DNA from: Niallia sp. NCCP-28 | GTDB lineage: Bacteria; Bacillota; Bacilli; Bacillales; Cytobacillaceae | Length of the DNA stretch: 64,000 bases | NCBI RefSeq assembly: GCF_023168165.1 | Contig: NZ_BQYJ01000001.1 | Coordinates: 124,001 to 188,000 of the forward strand | Direction of reading: 5' to 3' | Shown here: piece by piece, positions 1 to 8,100 of the stretch | Numbering within the stretch: the first letter of the stretch is position 1 | Layout: each line of letters starts with the position of its first letter | Position numbers and translations under genes: made by a program | The notes under the pieces: generated by a model | The model's database searches: none | The model's input: the letters and a program-made list of their open reading frames with translations, nothing else | What the model was told of the DNA's origin: nothing

Positions 1-1911
1 GCCTAATGTTTCAATTGGCTGAGACAAGATGCTGCGGTTTAATGGACCGCCCCCACGACCAAGGGAACCGCCTCTTCCATGGAAAAATTTCAAGCCAATG
101 TGATAGCCGCTTGCCATTTCGTGAATTTCTCTCTGTGCTTTATACAATTTCCAGTTCGCAGTAAGTGTTCCGCCATCTTTGCTTCCATCAGAGTAGCCAA
201 GCATAATTTCTTGCTGATCATTATGCTGCTTTAAGTGCTCTCGATATACTGGAAGTTTGAAAAGTGTTTCCATAATTTTTGGCCCAGCAATTAAGTCATC
301 AATTGTTTCTAATAATGGCGCAACATTTAAATTGCTTTCTACCGAACCGTCTGCATGCACACGATAAATACCCGCTTCTTTAGCAAGCACAAGCACTTCT
401 AAAATGTCGCTAGGAGACTGTGTCATGCTGATTAGGTAAACATCGATAGCGCGTTTGCCAAATTTTTTATGGGCTTCTCTTATCATTTTAAACACTTTAA
501 TCATTTCTTGTGTTTCTTTCGAATAGTCTTCACTTAATAAAAGAATTGGTCTAGGATCCTTTAGAATTGCTTCCAATACGTTTACTTTTTCTTCTTCTGC
601 TAAATTTTTGTAATCTTCCGCAATATGAACTTTTTTCAATATTTCGGCAATAGCTGATTCATGTTCCCCGCTATGGTTGCGAATATCCAAAGTTGCTAAA
701 TGGAAGCCGAAAAGCTTTACTTGGCGAATTAATTTATGCATTGACTTTTCATCATGGTGAATCGGCTGATGACTTTTGATACTGTCATTAATGAGCAGTA
801 AATCTTGACATAATTCGTCTGCATCGTTGTATCCTTTTTCAGAAACACCGACTTGATTTAATCTTTCGAAAATTACCGCAAGTTTTCTGCGGTACACTTC
901 TTTTTTAGCAGGCCATCTTTTATCTTCCGCCAAATATAATTCTTCTTCCCTATCAATTGTTTCTAGCAGCACGGAACTTACTTCAACACGATTGGTTGAA
1001 TGGCTGAAGCGTTTCATTAAATCCACAACGGATTCTTTGTATTTTTCTATAACGAGCTTATTTTGTTTGTGCAATGTCTGCCATGTTACTTCTGGGGTAA
1101 CAAATGGATTTCCATCGCGATCCCCGCCAATCCATGAACCAAATGTTAGGAAATTTGGCACTTTCCATTCAAAATTCGGATAATTTTCTTGCAGAGCATC
1201 TTGTACTTCTTGATGAATTTCAGGCAAAACATCAAATAAAGTTTGTTCGAAATAGTATAAACCATTTCTCACTTCATCCATTACAGTCGGTTTACTATGT
1301 CTTAGCTCATCCGTCTGCCACATAATCGTGATTTCGTTAAATAAATCTTCCTCTATTTTCTTTCGTTCTTTTTTTGTTAATAAAGGATTATCCGATTGTT
1401 TAAGCAGATTTGCAATCCGCTTTTGGATTTCTAAAATAGACCGTTTTGTTGACTCTGTCGGATGTGCTGTAATAATTAGCTCTAATGAAAGAGTATTAAG
1501 TACATCCTGAATTTCAGCTTCTGTTAAATTTTTCTGTTTAAATATTTGAATTGCACTTGCGATAGAATCAGGCTGTATGCCTTTATCATCTTGCAGCTGA
1601 TAATCTCTTCTGCGTCTAATCCGATGAATTTGTTCTGCTACATTCACTAAATGAAAGTATTTCGAGAATGCACGAATAACTTGCCTGCGCATAGGTCTTT
1701 CTAATTTTTCCAATTCTGCTTTTAACGCGTTGTATGTAGATTCATTATTATTATTTCGCAGTTCAATCGATAGTTTACGTATCACTTCTACTTTTTCTAG
1801 CAATTCTTGGCCACCATGATGAACAAGAACCTCTCCTAGAATATAACCTAGCTGTTTTACGTCTTTACGTAACGGTAGACTGCTTTCATTTACTTTAATT
1901 CTTGTTGTCAT
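1..1911 (-). CDS. ppc: Phosphoenolpyruvate carboxylase (3'-truncated by window edge)
   Basis: Carboxylates PEP to oxaloacetate, the anaplerotic feed into the TCA cycle; cytoplasmic. The ATG is at 1911 and the frame stays open to base 1, giving 637 codons of a protein that is normally about 900 residues, so the C-terminal third lies outside the window. Visible family marks are ITAHPTES near residue 150 (the catalytic-histidine motif), SWIGGDRDGNPFVT near residue 260, and the glycine/arginine-rich FHGRGGSLGRGGG near residue 610. The next gene upstream is separated by a terminator, so ppc is probably transcribed alone. Identification is secure; only completeness is unknown. Confidence 0.97.
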   Translation of the reverse strand, partial: MTTRIKVNESSLPLRKDVKQLGYILGEVLVHHGGQELLEKVEVIRKLSIELRNNNNESTYNALKAELEKLERPMRRQVIRAFSKYFHLVNVAEQIHRIRRRRDYQLQDDKGIQPDSIASAIQIFKQKNLTEAEIQDVLNTLSLELIITAHPTESTKRSILEIQKRIANLLKQSDNPLLTKKERKKIEEDLFNEITIMWQTDELRHSKPTVMDEVRNGLYYFEQTLFDVLPEIHQEVQDALQENYPNFEWKVPNFLTFGSWIGGDRDGNPFVTPEVTWQTLHKQNKLVIEKYKESVVDLMKRFSHSTNRVEVSSVLLETIDREEELYLAEDKRWPAKKEVYRRKLAVIFERLNQVGVSEKGYNDADELCQDLLLINDSIKSHQPIHHDEKSMHKLIRQVKLFGFHLATLDIRNHSGEHESAIAEILKKVHIAEDYKNLAEEEKVNVLEAILKDPRPILLLSEDYSKETQEMIKVFKMIREAHKKFGKRAIDVYLISMTQSPSDILEVLVLAKEAGIYRVHADGSVESNLNVAPLLETIDDLIAGPKIMETLFKLPVYREHLKQHNDQQEIMLGYSDGSKDGGTLTANWKLYKAQREIHEMASGYHIGLKFFHGRGGSLGRGGGPLNRSILSQPIETLG

Positions 1912-2117
1912 TAGATTACCATCCCTTAATCTAAATATTATTTCAAACTGTATCAACATCTATAATCGTATCATTATTTTTAGAAAAATTCATTAATAAT
2001 TACTGTTTATTAATAGATAGAAAAGATAAATCAGAACAAATCAATCTAATTTATAGATCAATAATCAATCCTATGGATAAAAATGGATTTTTAATGCGCT
2101 TTCAATCCTTATTATGG
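1912..2117. other. AT-rich intergenic region upstream of ppc
   Basis: This holds the presumed ppc promoter. The sequence is very AT-rich with several weak -10-like hexamers, and I cannot choose one. No ORF or strong hairpin is seen until the terminator at 2118-2168. Confidence 0.4.
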
Positions 2118-2168
2118 AAAAAGAGGTCTAACCTTTACATATTAAAGCATAAAGAGTTGACCTCCCTT
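2118..2168 (-). terminator. Rho-independent terminator after the HesB-like gene
   Basis: Read on the minus strand, GAGGTCAAC and GTTAGACCTC form an imperfect stem around an AT-rich loop, followed by TTTTT. It lies immediately after the stop codon of the gene at 2171-2470. Confidence 0.75.
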
Positions 2169-2170
2169 TT

Positions 2171-2470
2171 TTAATGGTGATGATGTTCTTTTGCTGGATT
2201 ATAAATAATAAAACCTGGCTCTGGAACATAGAAATATTGCACCCATACTCCATCTAAAAAATCAGCTTCACGAGTGTCTAATAAAACTTCTACCTCTTTA
2301 TCTGTTTGCACAACCTCATCAAATTCAGTCTGCTTGTCTAACTTCAAATCATAATGGGCATGGTTTCCGTGGTGTTCGGTTATGTACACACGAAGTTTTT
2401 CGCCTTCATTAGCATTTGCTAACATTTGCTTCATTACTTTTGAAGCATGTCTATTTATCTTTACTTTCAT
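2171..2470 (-). CDS. HesB/IscA-like iron-sulfur cluster biosynthesis family protein, cysteine-free
   Basis: A 99-residue protein with the length and layout of the small HesB-like (A-type carrier fold) proteins of Bacillus: an N-terminal MKVKINRHASK segment, a central beta-rich part, and a conserved aromatic patch ending PEPGFIIYNP. It has no cysteine, so the three Cys ligands of true A-type Fe-S carriers are absent and a classic scaffold role is unlikely. The C-terminus is an HHHH tail. I chose the ATG at 2470, preceded by GGGGGATGAC, over an in-frame TTG at 2485. Function is unknown beyond the fold. Confidence 0.7.
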   Translation of the reverse strand: MKVKINRHASKVMKQMLANANEGEKLRVYITEHHGNHAHYDLKLDKQTEFDEVVQTDKEVEVLLDTREADFLDGVWVQYFYVPEPGFIIYNPAKEHHHH

Positions 2471-2650
2471 TTTGTCATCCCCCAAATCATTAGTTGCTTA
2501 TTTATTGTAGTATTCCAAAATGTCGTTTGCAACTAATTGGATTTCCCCTTTCCTATTTTATTATTTGCTAAGTCCTTTATCACGAAAAAAACTAGGCTGC
2601 TTATGCATTCGCCCAGTTTTTCATTTTTTATAAGAATATTCTGTTAATTT

Positions 2651-3031
2651 TTAAAAAACAGCTACGCTATCTTGCACCTCTTTTAATACAGCAAGTTCTT
2701 TTGCATATAAAGAAAAATTGCATTCATCCATGCTATCAAGTGTTTCATTGACTTTATATTCCAAGTAGTTGATTTTCAGTTCCAGGTCTATGATTGAACA
2801 AATCTTTTTATCTTCTACAAACTCTTCCAATTCATCTATGTACATATAGATACTAGAATTTTTTATTAAAACGAGAACTAGCCAGCCAAGGGAATCCACA
2901 TATTTTTTTTCATCGGTAATGATGAATGTGTCTCCTTTATCGAATTCCAGCATAAATGTATGATCAGGACTAGGACATGTACATTCAATTAAATATTGAA
3001 AAGATTTTAGCACCACATAGTCATTTTTCAT
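2651..3031 (-). CDS. Small IDEAL-like hypothetical protein behind a Fur-type promoter
   Basis: A 126-residue soluble acidic protein that I do not firmly recognise. The N-terminal half resembles the beta-rich front part of small Bacillus proteins that end in an IDEAL domain. The last 40 residues (LEYKVNETLDSMDE then LYAKELAVL) fit the loose IDEAL helix pattern, which is a tentative call. The ATG at 3031 is preceded by GGTGG. The gene stands alone between a terminator and its own promoter. The notable feature is upstream: a consensus -35/-10 pair with a Fur box in its spacer (3102-3131), which suggests expression under iron limitation. It could be an iron-stress adaptor protein, but nothing in the protein proves that. 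Confidence 0.6.
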   Translation of the reverse strand: MKNDYVVLKSFQYLIECTCPSPDHTFMLEFDKGDTFIITDEKKYVDSLGWLVLVLIKNSSIYMYIDELEEFVEDKKICSIIDLELKINYLEYKVNETLDSMDECNFSLYAKELAVLKEVQDSVAVF

Positions 3032-3101
3032 CCTATTTCCACCATCCTATAAATTGTTTAATAAACACTATTTGTGAAATAATAAGTTTTATTTGTTTTT
3101 T

Positions 3102-3131
3102 ATTTTAAATGAAAATGATTATCAATGTCAA
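3102..3131 (-). promoter_or_regulatory. SigA-type promoter with embedded Fur box
   Basis: On the minus strand TTGACA (3131-3126), an 18-nt spacer and TAAAAT (3107-3102) form a promoter for the gene starting at 3031. The spacer contains TGAAAATGATTATCA (3110-3124), one mismatch from the 7-1-7 Fur core TGATAATNATTATCA. A repressor bound there would block RNA polymerase. Confidence 0.8.
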
Positions 3132-3154
3132 ATGATTTTCTTTTAAAAATAGAA

Positions 3155-3199
3155 AAAAATGCGATGGTTTTCTTTTAAGAAGAAAACCATCGCATTTTT
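3155..3199. terminator. Strong hairpin, probable bidirectional terminator
   Basis: AATGCGATGGTTTTCTT pairs with AAGAAAACCATCGCATT almost perfectly, with an A run on one side and a T run on the other. It sits directly after the stop codon of the YitT gene and insulates the Fur-type promoter downstream. Confidence 0.85.
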
Positions 3200-3825
3200 T
3201 AGGATATAGAGTGGGCTTTATGATTTCTTTTATCTACTAATGTCGTAACAGAGGAACTATTTCTTTTTGCAATTTTTTCTTTAAAATAGCTTATCATCAA
3301 AGAAATGATAAATACGGAAACAATACTGTAAAGCGCCCTTATTATCCCGACACTATACACCCCTATGAGTATAACCATTGCATCAAAAACAAAATTTGTT
3401 TTTCCCATATTCCAATTAAGCTGCTTTTGCAAGGTAATGGATAGAATTTGCGCTCCACCTAATGATGAGCCATTCATAAATAATAGAATGGTGCCAATTC
3501 CAATAATTACTCCCCCAACCACGCTGCCTACTAGGGGATGCATACTAATTGCCACATGAATTTTTGACAATAGGGCTGAAAATAAAGTAACCGTACAGAC
3601 AGCTGCCATCGTTGCAAAGGTAAATTCTTTCCCCATTTTTTTGAAGGAAATAATAAAAAAGGGAAGGTTGATAATGACAAACAATAATGGAAAAGAAAAT
3701 GGCAGCAAATACGAAAGGCTTAATGCGAGGCCTGCTGTGCCCCCAGTTACAATCCCGCTTGTTTTTAGAATAGATAAACCGAGTGCAGTAATAAAACAGC
3801 CAAGCATCATAAAGAGGAATTTCAA
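3199..3825 (-). CDS. YitT-family membrane protein (short form, no DUF2179)
   Basis: A 208-residue integral membrane protein of the YitT/UPF0750 family. It has about five or six hydrophobic segments, the early glycine-rich TSGIVTGGTAGLA motif and the later GSSLGGAQIL motif. The cytoplasmic C-terminal DUF2179 domain present in the paralogue at 11079-11942 is missing; the protein ends in a short basic tail. The start is a TTG at 3825 preceded by AGGAGTGG at good spacing. No substrate is established for this family, and the neighbours give no clue. Confidence 0.8.
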   Translation of the reverse strand: MKFLFMMLGCFITALGLSILKTSGIVTGGTAGLALSLSYLLPFSFPLLFVIINLPFFIISFKKMGKEFTFATMAAVCTVTLFSALLSKIHVAISMHPLVGSVVGGVIIGIGTILLFMNGSSLGGAQILSITLQKQLNWNMGKTNFVFDAMVILIGVYSVGIIRALYSIVSVFIISLMISYFKEKIAKRNSSSVTTLVDKRNHKAHSIS

Positions 3826-4068
3826 TAGATACCACTCCTAAAACAAATTTTGTAGTGTATGAATTTTTTGCTTTTCGGCGGCATTTCATGCAGTTTGGTA
3901 AGGTATAAAGATATGTGGATTTAAAGGTGGAATTATTACAATTATAATGATAGAATAGATCGAAGCAATTTTACATAACAAAAAGCATATATTTAAATCA
4001 AAACACCTAAATATCGAATTGTTTTTTTAGAAAATCAATTCATATTGTTTAAAGGAGCCATTAAAGAA

Positions 4069-4521
4069 ATGGATAAGGTTGATATACAATTACTGAAAAT
4101 TTTGCAAGAAGATGGAAGAATAACAATAAGCGATTTATCCAAAAAATTAGCTTTAAGCCGCCCAAGCGTCTCAGAACGTTTGCTTCGCCTACAAGAAAAA
4201 GGAATCATTGTAGAGTTTAGCGCACGAGTATCTCCTGCTAAATTGGGAAGAGAAACATTATTATTTATTCAAATTAGTGAATTAAAAGGAGAAGCAAAAA
4301 CATTCGAAGATTTCATTCAGACAGTAGAGGATATTATCGAGTGTCATCGGGTAACAGGACCAATTAGCTATACAATTAAAGCAGCTGTCTCTGGCATTGA
4401 TGGAATGCGTAAATTGGTGGATCGGCTAATTCCATATGGAACAATCAATACCTCTGTTATTTTGGCTTCTCCTGTTCCTTACCGCCATCTATTGCCAATA
4501 AAGGAGGAGGACCTTTTGTGA
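4069..4521 (+). CDS. Lrp/AsnC-family transcriptional regulator
   Basis: A 150-residue DNA-binding regulator. The N-terminal winged helix-turn-helix spans about residues 1-60 (MDKVDIQLLKILQEDGRI, then ISDLSKKLALSRPSVSERLLRL). The RAM ligand/oligomerisation domain follows, with the typical VTGPISYTIKAAV core. Lrp proteins sense amino acids and form octamers or larger. The ATG at 4069 follows AAAGGAG at 4051-4057, so an upstream in-frame TTG at 4045 is not used. It is transcribed alone, divergent from the YitT gene. Its target is not visible here. Confidence 0.88.
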   Translation: MDKVDIQLLKILQEDGRITISDLSKKLALSRPSVSERLLRLQEKGIIVEFSARVSPAKLGRETLLFIQISELKGEAKTFEDFIQTVEDIIECHRVTGPISYTIKAAVSGIDGMRKLVDRLIPYGTINTSVILASPVPYRHLLPIKEEDLL

Positions 4522-4526
4522 ATGAA

Positions 4527-4574
4527 AAAAGGAAGCGGAAAAAAGCAATTCGTCTTTTCTCAGCTTCCTTTTTC
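4527..4574 (+). terminator. Terminator between convergent genes
   Basis: GGAAGC pairs with GCTTCC, extended by a purine/pyrimidine inner stem, followed by TTTTT. It lies between the Lrp regulator and the convergent HAD hydrolase. Confidence 0.75.
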
Positions 4575-4578
4575 ACTT

Positions 4579-5364
4579 TTAAACCAATGAATCGATGATG
4601 GCAAATAAATCGTGAAGATTCTGAATTTCATACGTAGGAATAACCTCTTTAGGAATAGCCTTTTCCCTATTGATCCATACTGATTTAATTCCAGCTCTTG
4701 TGGCACCAAGCACATCTGTATTTAGATTATCCCCTACCATCAGCACCTCTTCTTTATTCACATCTGCAATTTTTAATGCATGCTCAAATATGGATGGGTC
4801 AGGTTTGCCTTTGCCAAATGCTCCTGAAATGATGATTTCATCAAAGTATGGTGCAATTTCTGGCGTTATTTCCAATTTTGTATTTTGCAATTGCGGAGAA
4901 CCATTTGTAATAAGGACTAACTTGTACTTTCCTTTTAATTGATCGAGAACTTCAAATGTTTCTTCATAAACAAATGGTGATTCTTTTCTAAAACGAGGAA
5001 AAGCCTCTGCCAATTCTGCACCAAATGATTCATCCTCAATCCCGACCGCTTTTAAGCCATTTATCCACGCATTTTTTCGGTAAAGCGGCACAATTTCTTT
5101 CATTTTTCGAAAAGAATCATGATCATCTGCAAATTCTCCCCATAATCCCTCAAAAGGGTTAATGCCAATCATTTGGGTAAATGAATAAGTTTCATACCCT
5201 TCATAAAGTGATCTTGCCTCTTTGCGTACTGCTTCTTCTAATACTTGAACATCGATTCCATATTTTTTTTGAGCAAGCTTGCATGTTTTGTCAAATGCTT
5301 CTTGCACACTTTTTTTATCCCATAATAATGTATCATCTAAATCAAAAAATATCGCTTTCATCAT
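4579..5364 (-). CDS. HAD-superfamily hydrolase
   Basis: A phosphatase-type HAD protein of about 261 residues. Motif I is [10 protein letters not shown], with the nucleophile and acid/base Asp pair; motif II is LVLITNGS; the motif III lysine is in [10 protein letters not shown]; motif IV is [14 protein letters not shown] helical cap lies between motifs I and II (C1-cap). The family includes pyrimidine nucleotidases and many general phosphatases, so the substrate is open. The open frame extends further upstream, but that part crosses the terminator of the next gene; AAGGG before the ATG pair at 5361/5364 decides the start. Confidence 0.88.
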   Translation of the reverse strand: MMKAIFFDLDDTLLWDKKSVQEAFDKTCKLAQKKYGIDVQVLEEAVRKEARSLYEGYETYSFTQMIGINPFEGLWGEFADDHDSFRKMKEIVPLYRKNAWINGLKAVGIEDESFGAELAEAFPRFRKESPFVYEETFEVLDQLKGKYKLVLITNGSPQLQNTKLEITPEIAPYFDEIIISGAFGKGKPDPSIFEHALKIADVNKEEVLMVGDNLNTDVLGATRAGIKSVWINREKAIPKEVIPTYEIQNLHDLFAIIDSLV

Positions 5365-5498
5365 TTGTACCCTTCCCCATTCTATTATGTACTTAGACAG
5401 CCTTGCTTTCCCTATTAGATTACAAGGTAACAAATTAGATGTAAATACTTGATTTTTTAACAAAAGCTTGATTGTAAAGTGGATTGCCCTAGAAAGAG

Positions 5499-5532
5499 AA
5501 AAAATCAGGCAGTTTTCCCCGCCTGATTTTCC
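5499..5532 (-). terminator. Terminator after the rRNA methyltransferase gene
   Basis: On the minus strand AAAATCAGGC and GCCTGATTTT form a stem around a G/A-rich loop, followed by TTTTT. It lies just downstream of the stop codon at 5552. Confidence 0.85.
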
Positions 5533-5551
5533 AATCATTATTTTTATAAAA

Positions 5552-6742
5552 TTATTTTCGCTTTTTAATAAACACTACTTTTAAATAATTGCTTTCTTTG
5601 ACCTTCTCTAAATAGCGAAAGTCTTTTGGCAAACCAAATTCTTCGACAATTTCATAACTGCTGCTTTGTTTTTCAAAAGCATCTAAAATAAATTTTTTAA
5701 ATTTTTTCATATCAAAGGTGCTACAATTGGTGGAAGCTACAATGATGCCATTATCCTTTGTGATCGCAATGGCCTCTTTTAATAAATTAGTATAGTCTTT
5801 GGCAGCGCTGAATGTATGTTTTTTTGACCTTGCAAAACTAGGAGGATCCAGGATTACCATATCAAATAACAAGTTTTTTTTGACGGCATATTTAAAATAG
5901 TGAAAAACATCTTCGACGATAATTTTTTGCTTTTCAAGATCAATATTGTTCAGCTGAAAATTTTCCGCCGTTTTTGCTCTGCTTCTATTTGCTAAGTCCA
6001 CACTTGTCGTTGACTTGCTTCCACCAACTGCTGCCGCAACAGAAAAAGCCCCTGTATAAGAAAAAGTATTTAAAACATCTTTCCCTTTTGCATATTTATC
6101 ACAAATCATTTTGCGCACATCCCGCTGATCCAAAAAGATTCCGACCATGGCACCATCATTTAAGTCAACAGAATAGCTAATGCCATTTTCTTTTATTGTA
6201 ATAGGAAAATCTCCTTTTTCCCCCATAACAAAATCATCATCTTCTACGTACATTCCTTTTTGATCAAAACGCTTTTTCTCATAAATTCCTTTAAACTCCA
6301 TACATGTTTGCAGAGCTGCAATAATCTTGTCTTTAAAACGATAGATTCCTTTGCTGTACCATTGAAAAAGTAAAAATCCATTAAAAAGATCCAGCGTAAA
6401 ACCACCGATTCCATCTCCTTCGCCATTAAATAAACGAAATGCAGTTGTATGAGGATCTTGAAATAATGCTTTTCTTTTCTCAATAGCATCAGCTAATTTT
6501 TTTTGAAAAAACATTTCGTCGATTGCCTCATTTGAATTATTGGTTAAAATCCAGCCGATTCCTTTATTTTGAATAGCATAATATCCAAGTCCAAGAAATT
6601 GTTTGTCCCTATTTTCCACTTCTATAATCTGCCCTTCTTCTAAACGGGAAACATTTTCCAAGGAATCTTTATACAATAAAGGATTGCCTTCTTTTATTCC
6701 ACGCTCAAATAAAGGAGTTACTTGCACTTTTATTCGTTCCAT
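5552..6742 (-). CDS. Class I SAM-dependent rRNA methyltransferase (RlmI-like, PUA domain)
   Basis: A 396-residue enzyme with an N-terminal PUA RNA-binding domain (about residues 1-75, with [14 protein letters not shown]) and a Rossmann methyltransferase domain. Motifs seen are [16 protein letters not shown] (SAM binding), an acidic loop [21 protein letters not shown] (motif IV) and a late STNCSTFDM segment carrying a cysteine. This pattern fits the RlmI group that makes 5-methylcytosine in 23S rRNA; the exact target base is inferred. The ATG at 6742 follows AGGTGA. It appears monocistronic. Confidence 0.87.
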   Translation of the reverse strand: MERIKVQVTPLFERGIKEGNPLLYKDSLENVSRLEEGQIIEVENRDKQFLGLGYYAIQNKGIGWILTNNSNEAIDEMFFQKKLADAIEKRKALFQDPHTTAFRLFNGEGDGIGGFTLDLFNGFLLFQWYSKGIYRFKDKIIAALQTCMEFKGIYEKKRFDQKGMYVEDDDFVMGEKGDFPITIKENGISYSVDLNDGAMVGIFLDQRDVRKMICDKYAKGKDVLNTFSYTGAFSVAAAVGGSKSTTSVDLANRSRAKTAENFQLNNIDLEKQKIIVEDVFHYFKYAVKKNLLFDMVILDPPSFARSKKHTFSAAKDYTNLLKEAIAITKDNGIIVASTNCSTFDMKKFKKFILDAFEKQSSSYEIVEEFGLPKDFRYLEKVKESNYLKVVFIKKRK

Positions 6743-6921
6743 TTTGTCACCTATTTACTTTCTATTATTCATTTCATTATGGAAATAACTGCACAAAAAC
6801 CTTTTACGCCTTATCTTATTATACATGAAAAATAACTGGATACCTATAATGGACCAGCCAACTTTCTTTTTCCTCAAAAAAAGTCCACTTGGCCAAGTAG
6901 AACCAAATGAACTAACATTTA

Positions 6922-7278
6922 TTATTTCGAAATAATTATTTCATCGATAATGCCATATTCTTTTGCTTCGTCTGCACTTAAAAAATAATCCCGTTCTGTA
7001 TCACTGAAAACTTTTTTAAGTTTTTGGCCTGTTTTTTCGGCAATAATCCTATTTATTTGTTCTTTCAGCTTTAAAATCCGTTTTGCGGCAATTTCAATTT
7101 CTGTCGCCTGCCCTTTTACTCCCCCTAACGGCTGATGGATCATTATTTCACTATTGGGCAGAGCATATCGTTTTCCTTTTGCTCCAGCAAGCAAAAGCAG
7201 TGCTCCAAAGGATGCCGCCATTCCTGTACAAATCGTTTTTACATCTGGTTTAATATATTGCATAGTATCATAAATGGC
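6922..7278 (-). pseudogene. ClpP C-terminal fragment fused to a sigma-factor relic
   Basis: About 118 residues are clearly ClpP from [13 protein letters not shown] to the C-terminus. They keep the serine in TGMAASFGA, the histidine in MIHQPLGG and the late acidic region DTERDYF. The first 75 or so residues of ClpP (axial loops, oligomer and chaperone contacts, oxyanion segment) are absent. The frame instead continues upstream into sigma-70-like sequence without any start of its own. A deletion or rearrangement joining two unrelated genes is the simplest reading. It is unlikely to make a working peptidase barrel. The window holds no complete clpP. Confidence 0.8.
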
Positions 7279-7522
7279 AAATGTTACTTGCTTTTTATTT
7301 TTCCGAATCATATCCATCCATTGATGATAGGCGATTTTTTTAATAAAGCAGGAGTTATATTGTGTTCTCCGTATGCTTCTAATGCTTTTAGCCATGTTTC
7401 TTGCATAATATCTTCCCGTCCCAGTTTTTAATCTGAAGAAACTTGCAATAATGATCCAGTTTTTTTATATTTTCTTCCAGTCTGCTTTTTTGACTTATCA
7501 TGCTATTTTTGGGAAAGTTCAT
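7279..7522 (-). pseudogene. Degenerate sigma-70 (ECF-like) region 2 fragment
   Basis: From an ATG at 7522, stitched translation across two single-base frameshifts (near 7412-7417 and in the A7 run at 7335-7341) reads LDHYCKF, then [15 protein letters not shown], then [18 protein letters not shown]. This is the D-QETWLKA / D-IRKNK pattern of sigma factor region 2. It then runs directly into ClpP sequence at 7278 in the final frame. The promoter-recognition region 4 is missing. The identification rests on motif reading only. Confidence 0.65.
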
Positions 7523-7712
7523 CGACGCGCCTCTTTTTCTTTCGTATCTATAACGCAGGAAATCTTTAAAAAGATATGGTCATAAAAATTTTTTCGTGGT
7601 TTTTTCATTATACTCCTTCGCCTTGCTTTCATCCTATTTGTTTGCCAGCTCCCACGATAATTCCAGCCGATTTAGGAAAATATAAAAAAATAACAAAAGA
7701 GAGGAAATAATC

Positions 7713-8021
7713 ATGGAAAAATCAAAAAAACAAGCAGGAACCTGTCCGTTATGTTTACGAGAAGAGGTAGAAACAACTGTTCATCATTTGACACCAAAAG
7801 AAATGGGCGGTGCTTTTTTAACTACCGCAAAGCTTTGCATTCCTTGCCACAAACAAATCCATGCCTTATACACAAATGAAGAATTAGCGCTTCGATTACA
7901 TACCATTCCCCTCTTAAAGGATGATCCACAAATAAAAAAATATTTGGTTTGGATCAAAAAACAGCCATCCTCAAAATTATTGAAGGTTAAAAAATCAAAA
8001 GAAAAAAAGAAAAGAAGATAA
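7713..8021 (+). CDS. HNH-family endonuclease-like protein
   Basis: A 102-residue protein with a compact zinc/HNH signature: CPLC near residue 11, VHHLTPKEMGG near residue 30 and LCIPCHKQIH near residue 43. The two CxxC pairs probably bind zinc and the His pair forms the metal nuclease site. The C-terminus is strongly basic (KSKEKKKRR). RBS AGAGAGG precedes the ATG. Such short HNH proteins are common single genes in Bacillus genomes; the physiological substrate is unknown. It is convergent with the DUF4173 gene. Confidence 0.82.
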   Translation: MEKSKKQAGTCPLCLREEVETTVHHLTPKEMGGAFLTTAKLCIPCHKQIHALYTNEELALRLHTIPLLKDDPQIKKYLVWIKKQPSSKLLKVKKSKEKKKRR

Positions 8022-8100
8022 GTGCAACTAACAGGCTGGAAAAGCATTTGCTATCCATCAGATTTTTAGCTGCACCATTTTCTTCTTTTACTAAAAATTC

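Noticed and set aside
3545-3889. 114-codon minus-strand frame overlapping the YitT gene
   Set aside because: It is a shadow frame of a well-supported membrane protein gene with a better RBS and family motifs.
4579-5538. N-terminal extension of the HAD hydrolase (319-residue version)
   Set aside because: The extension reads through the terminator of the upstream gene; the ATG pair at 5361/5364 has the RBS and begins at motif I.
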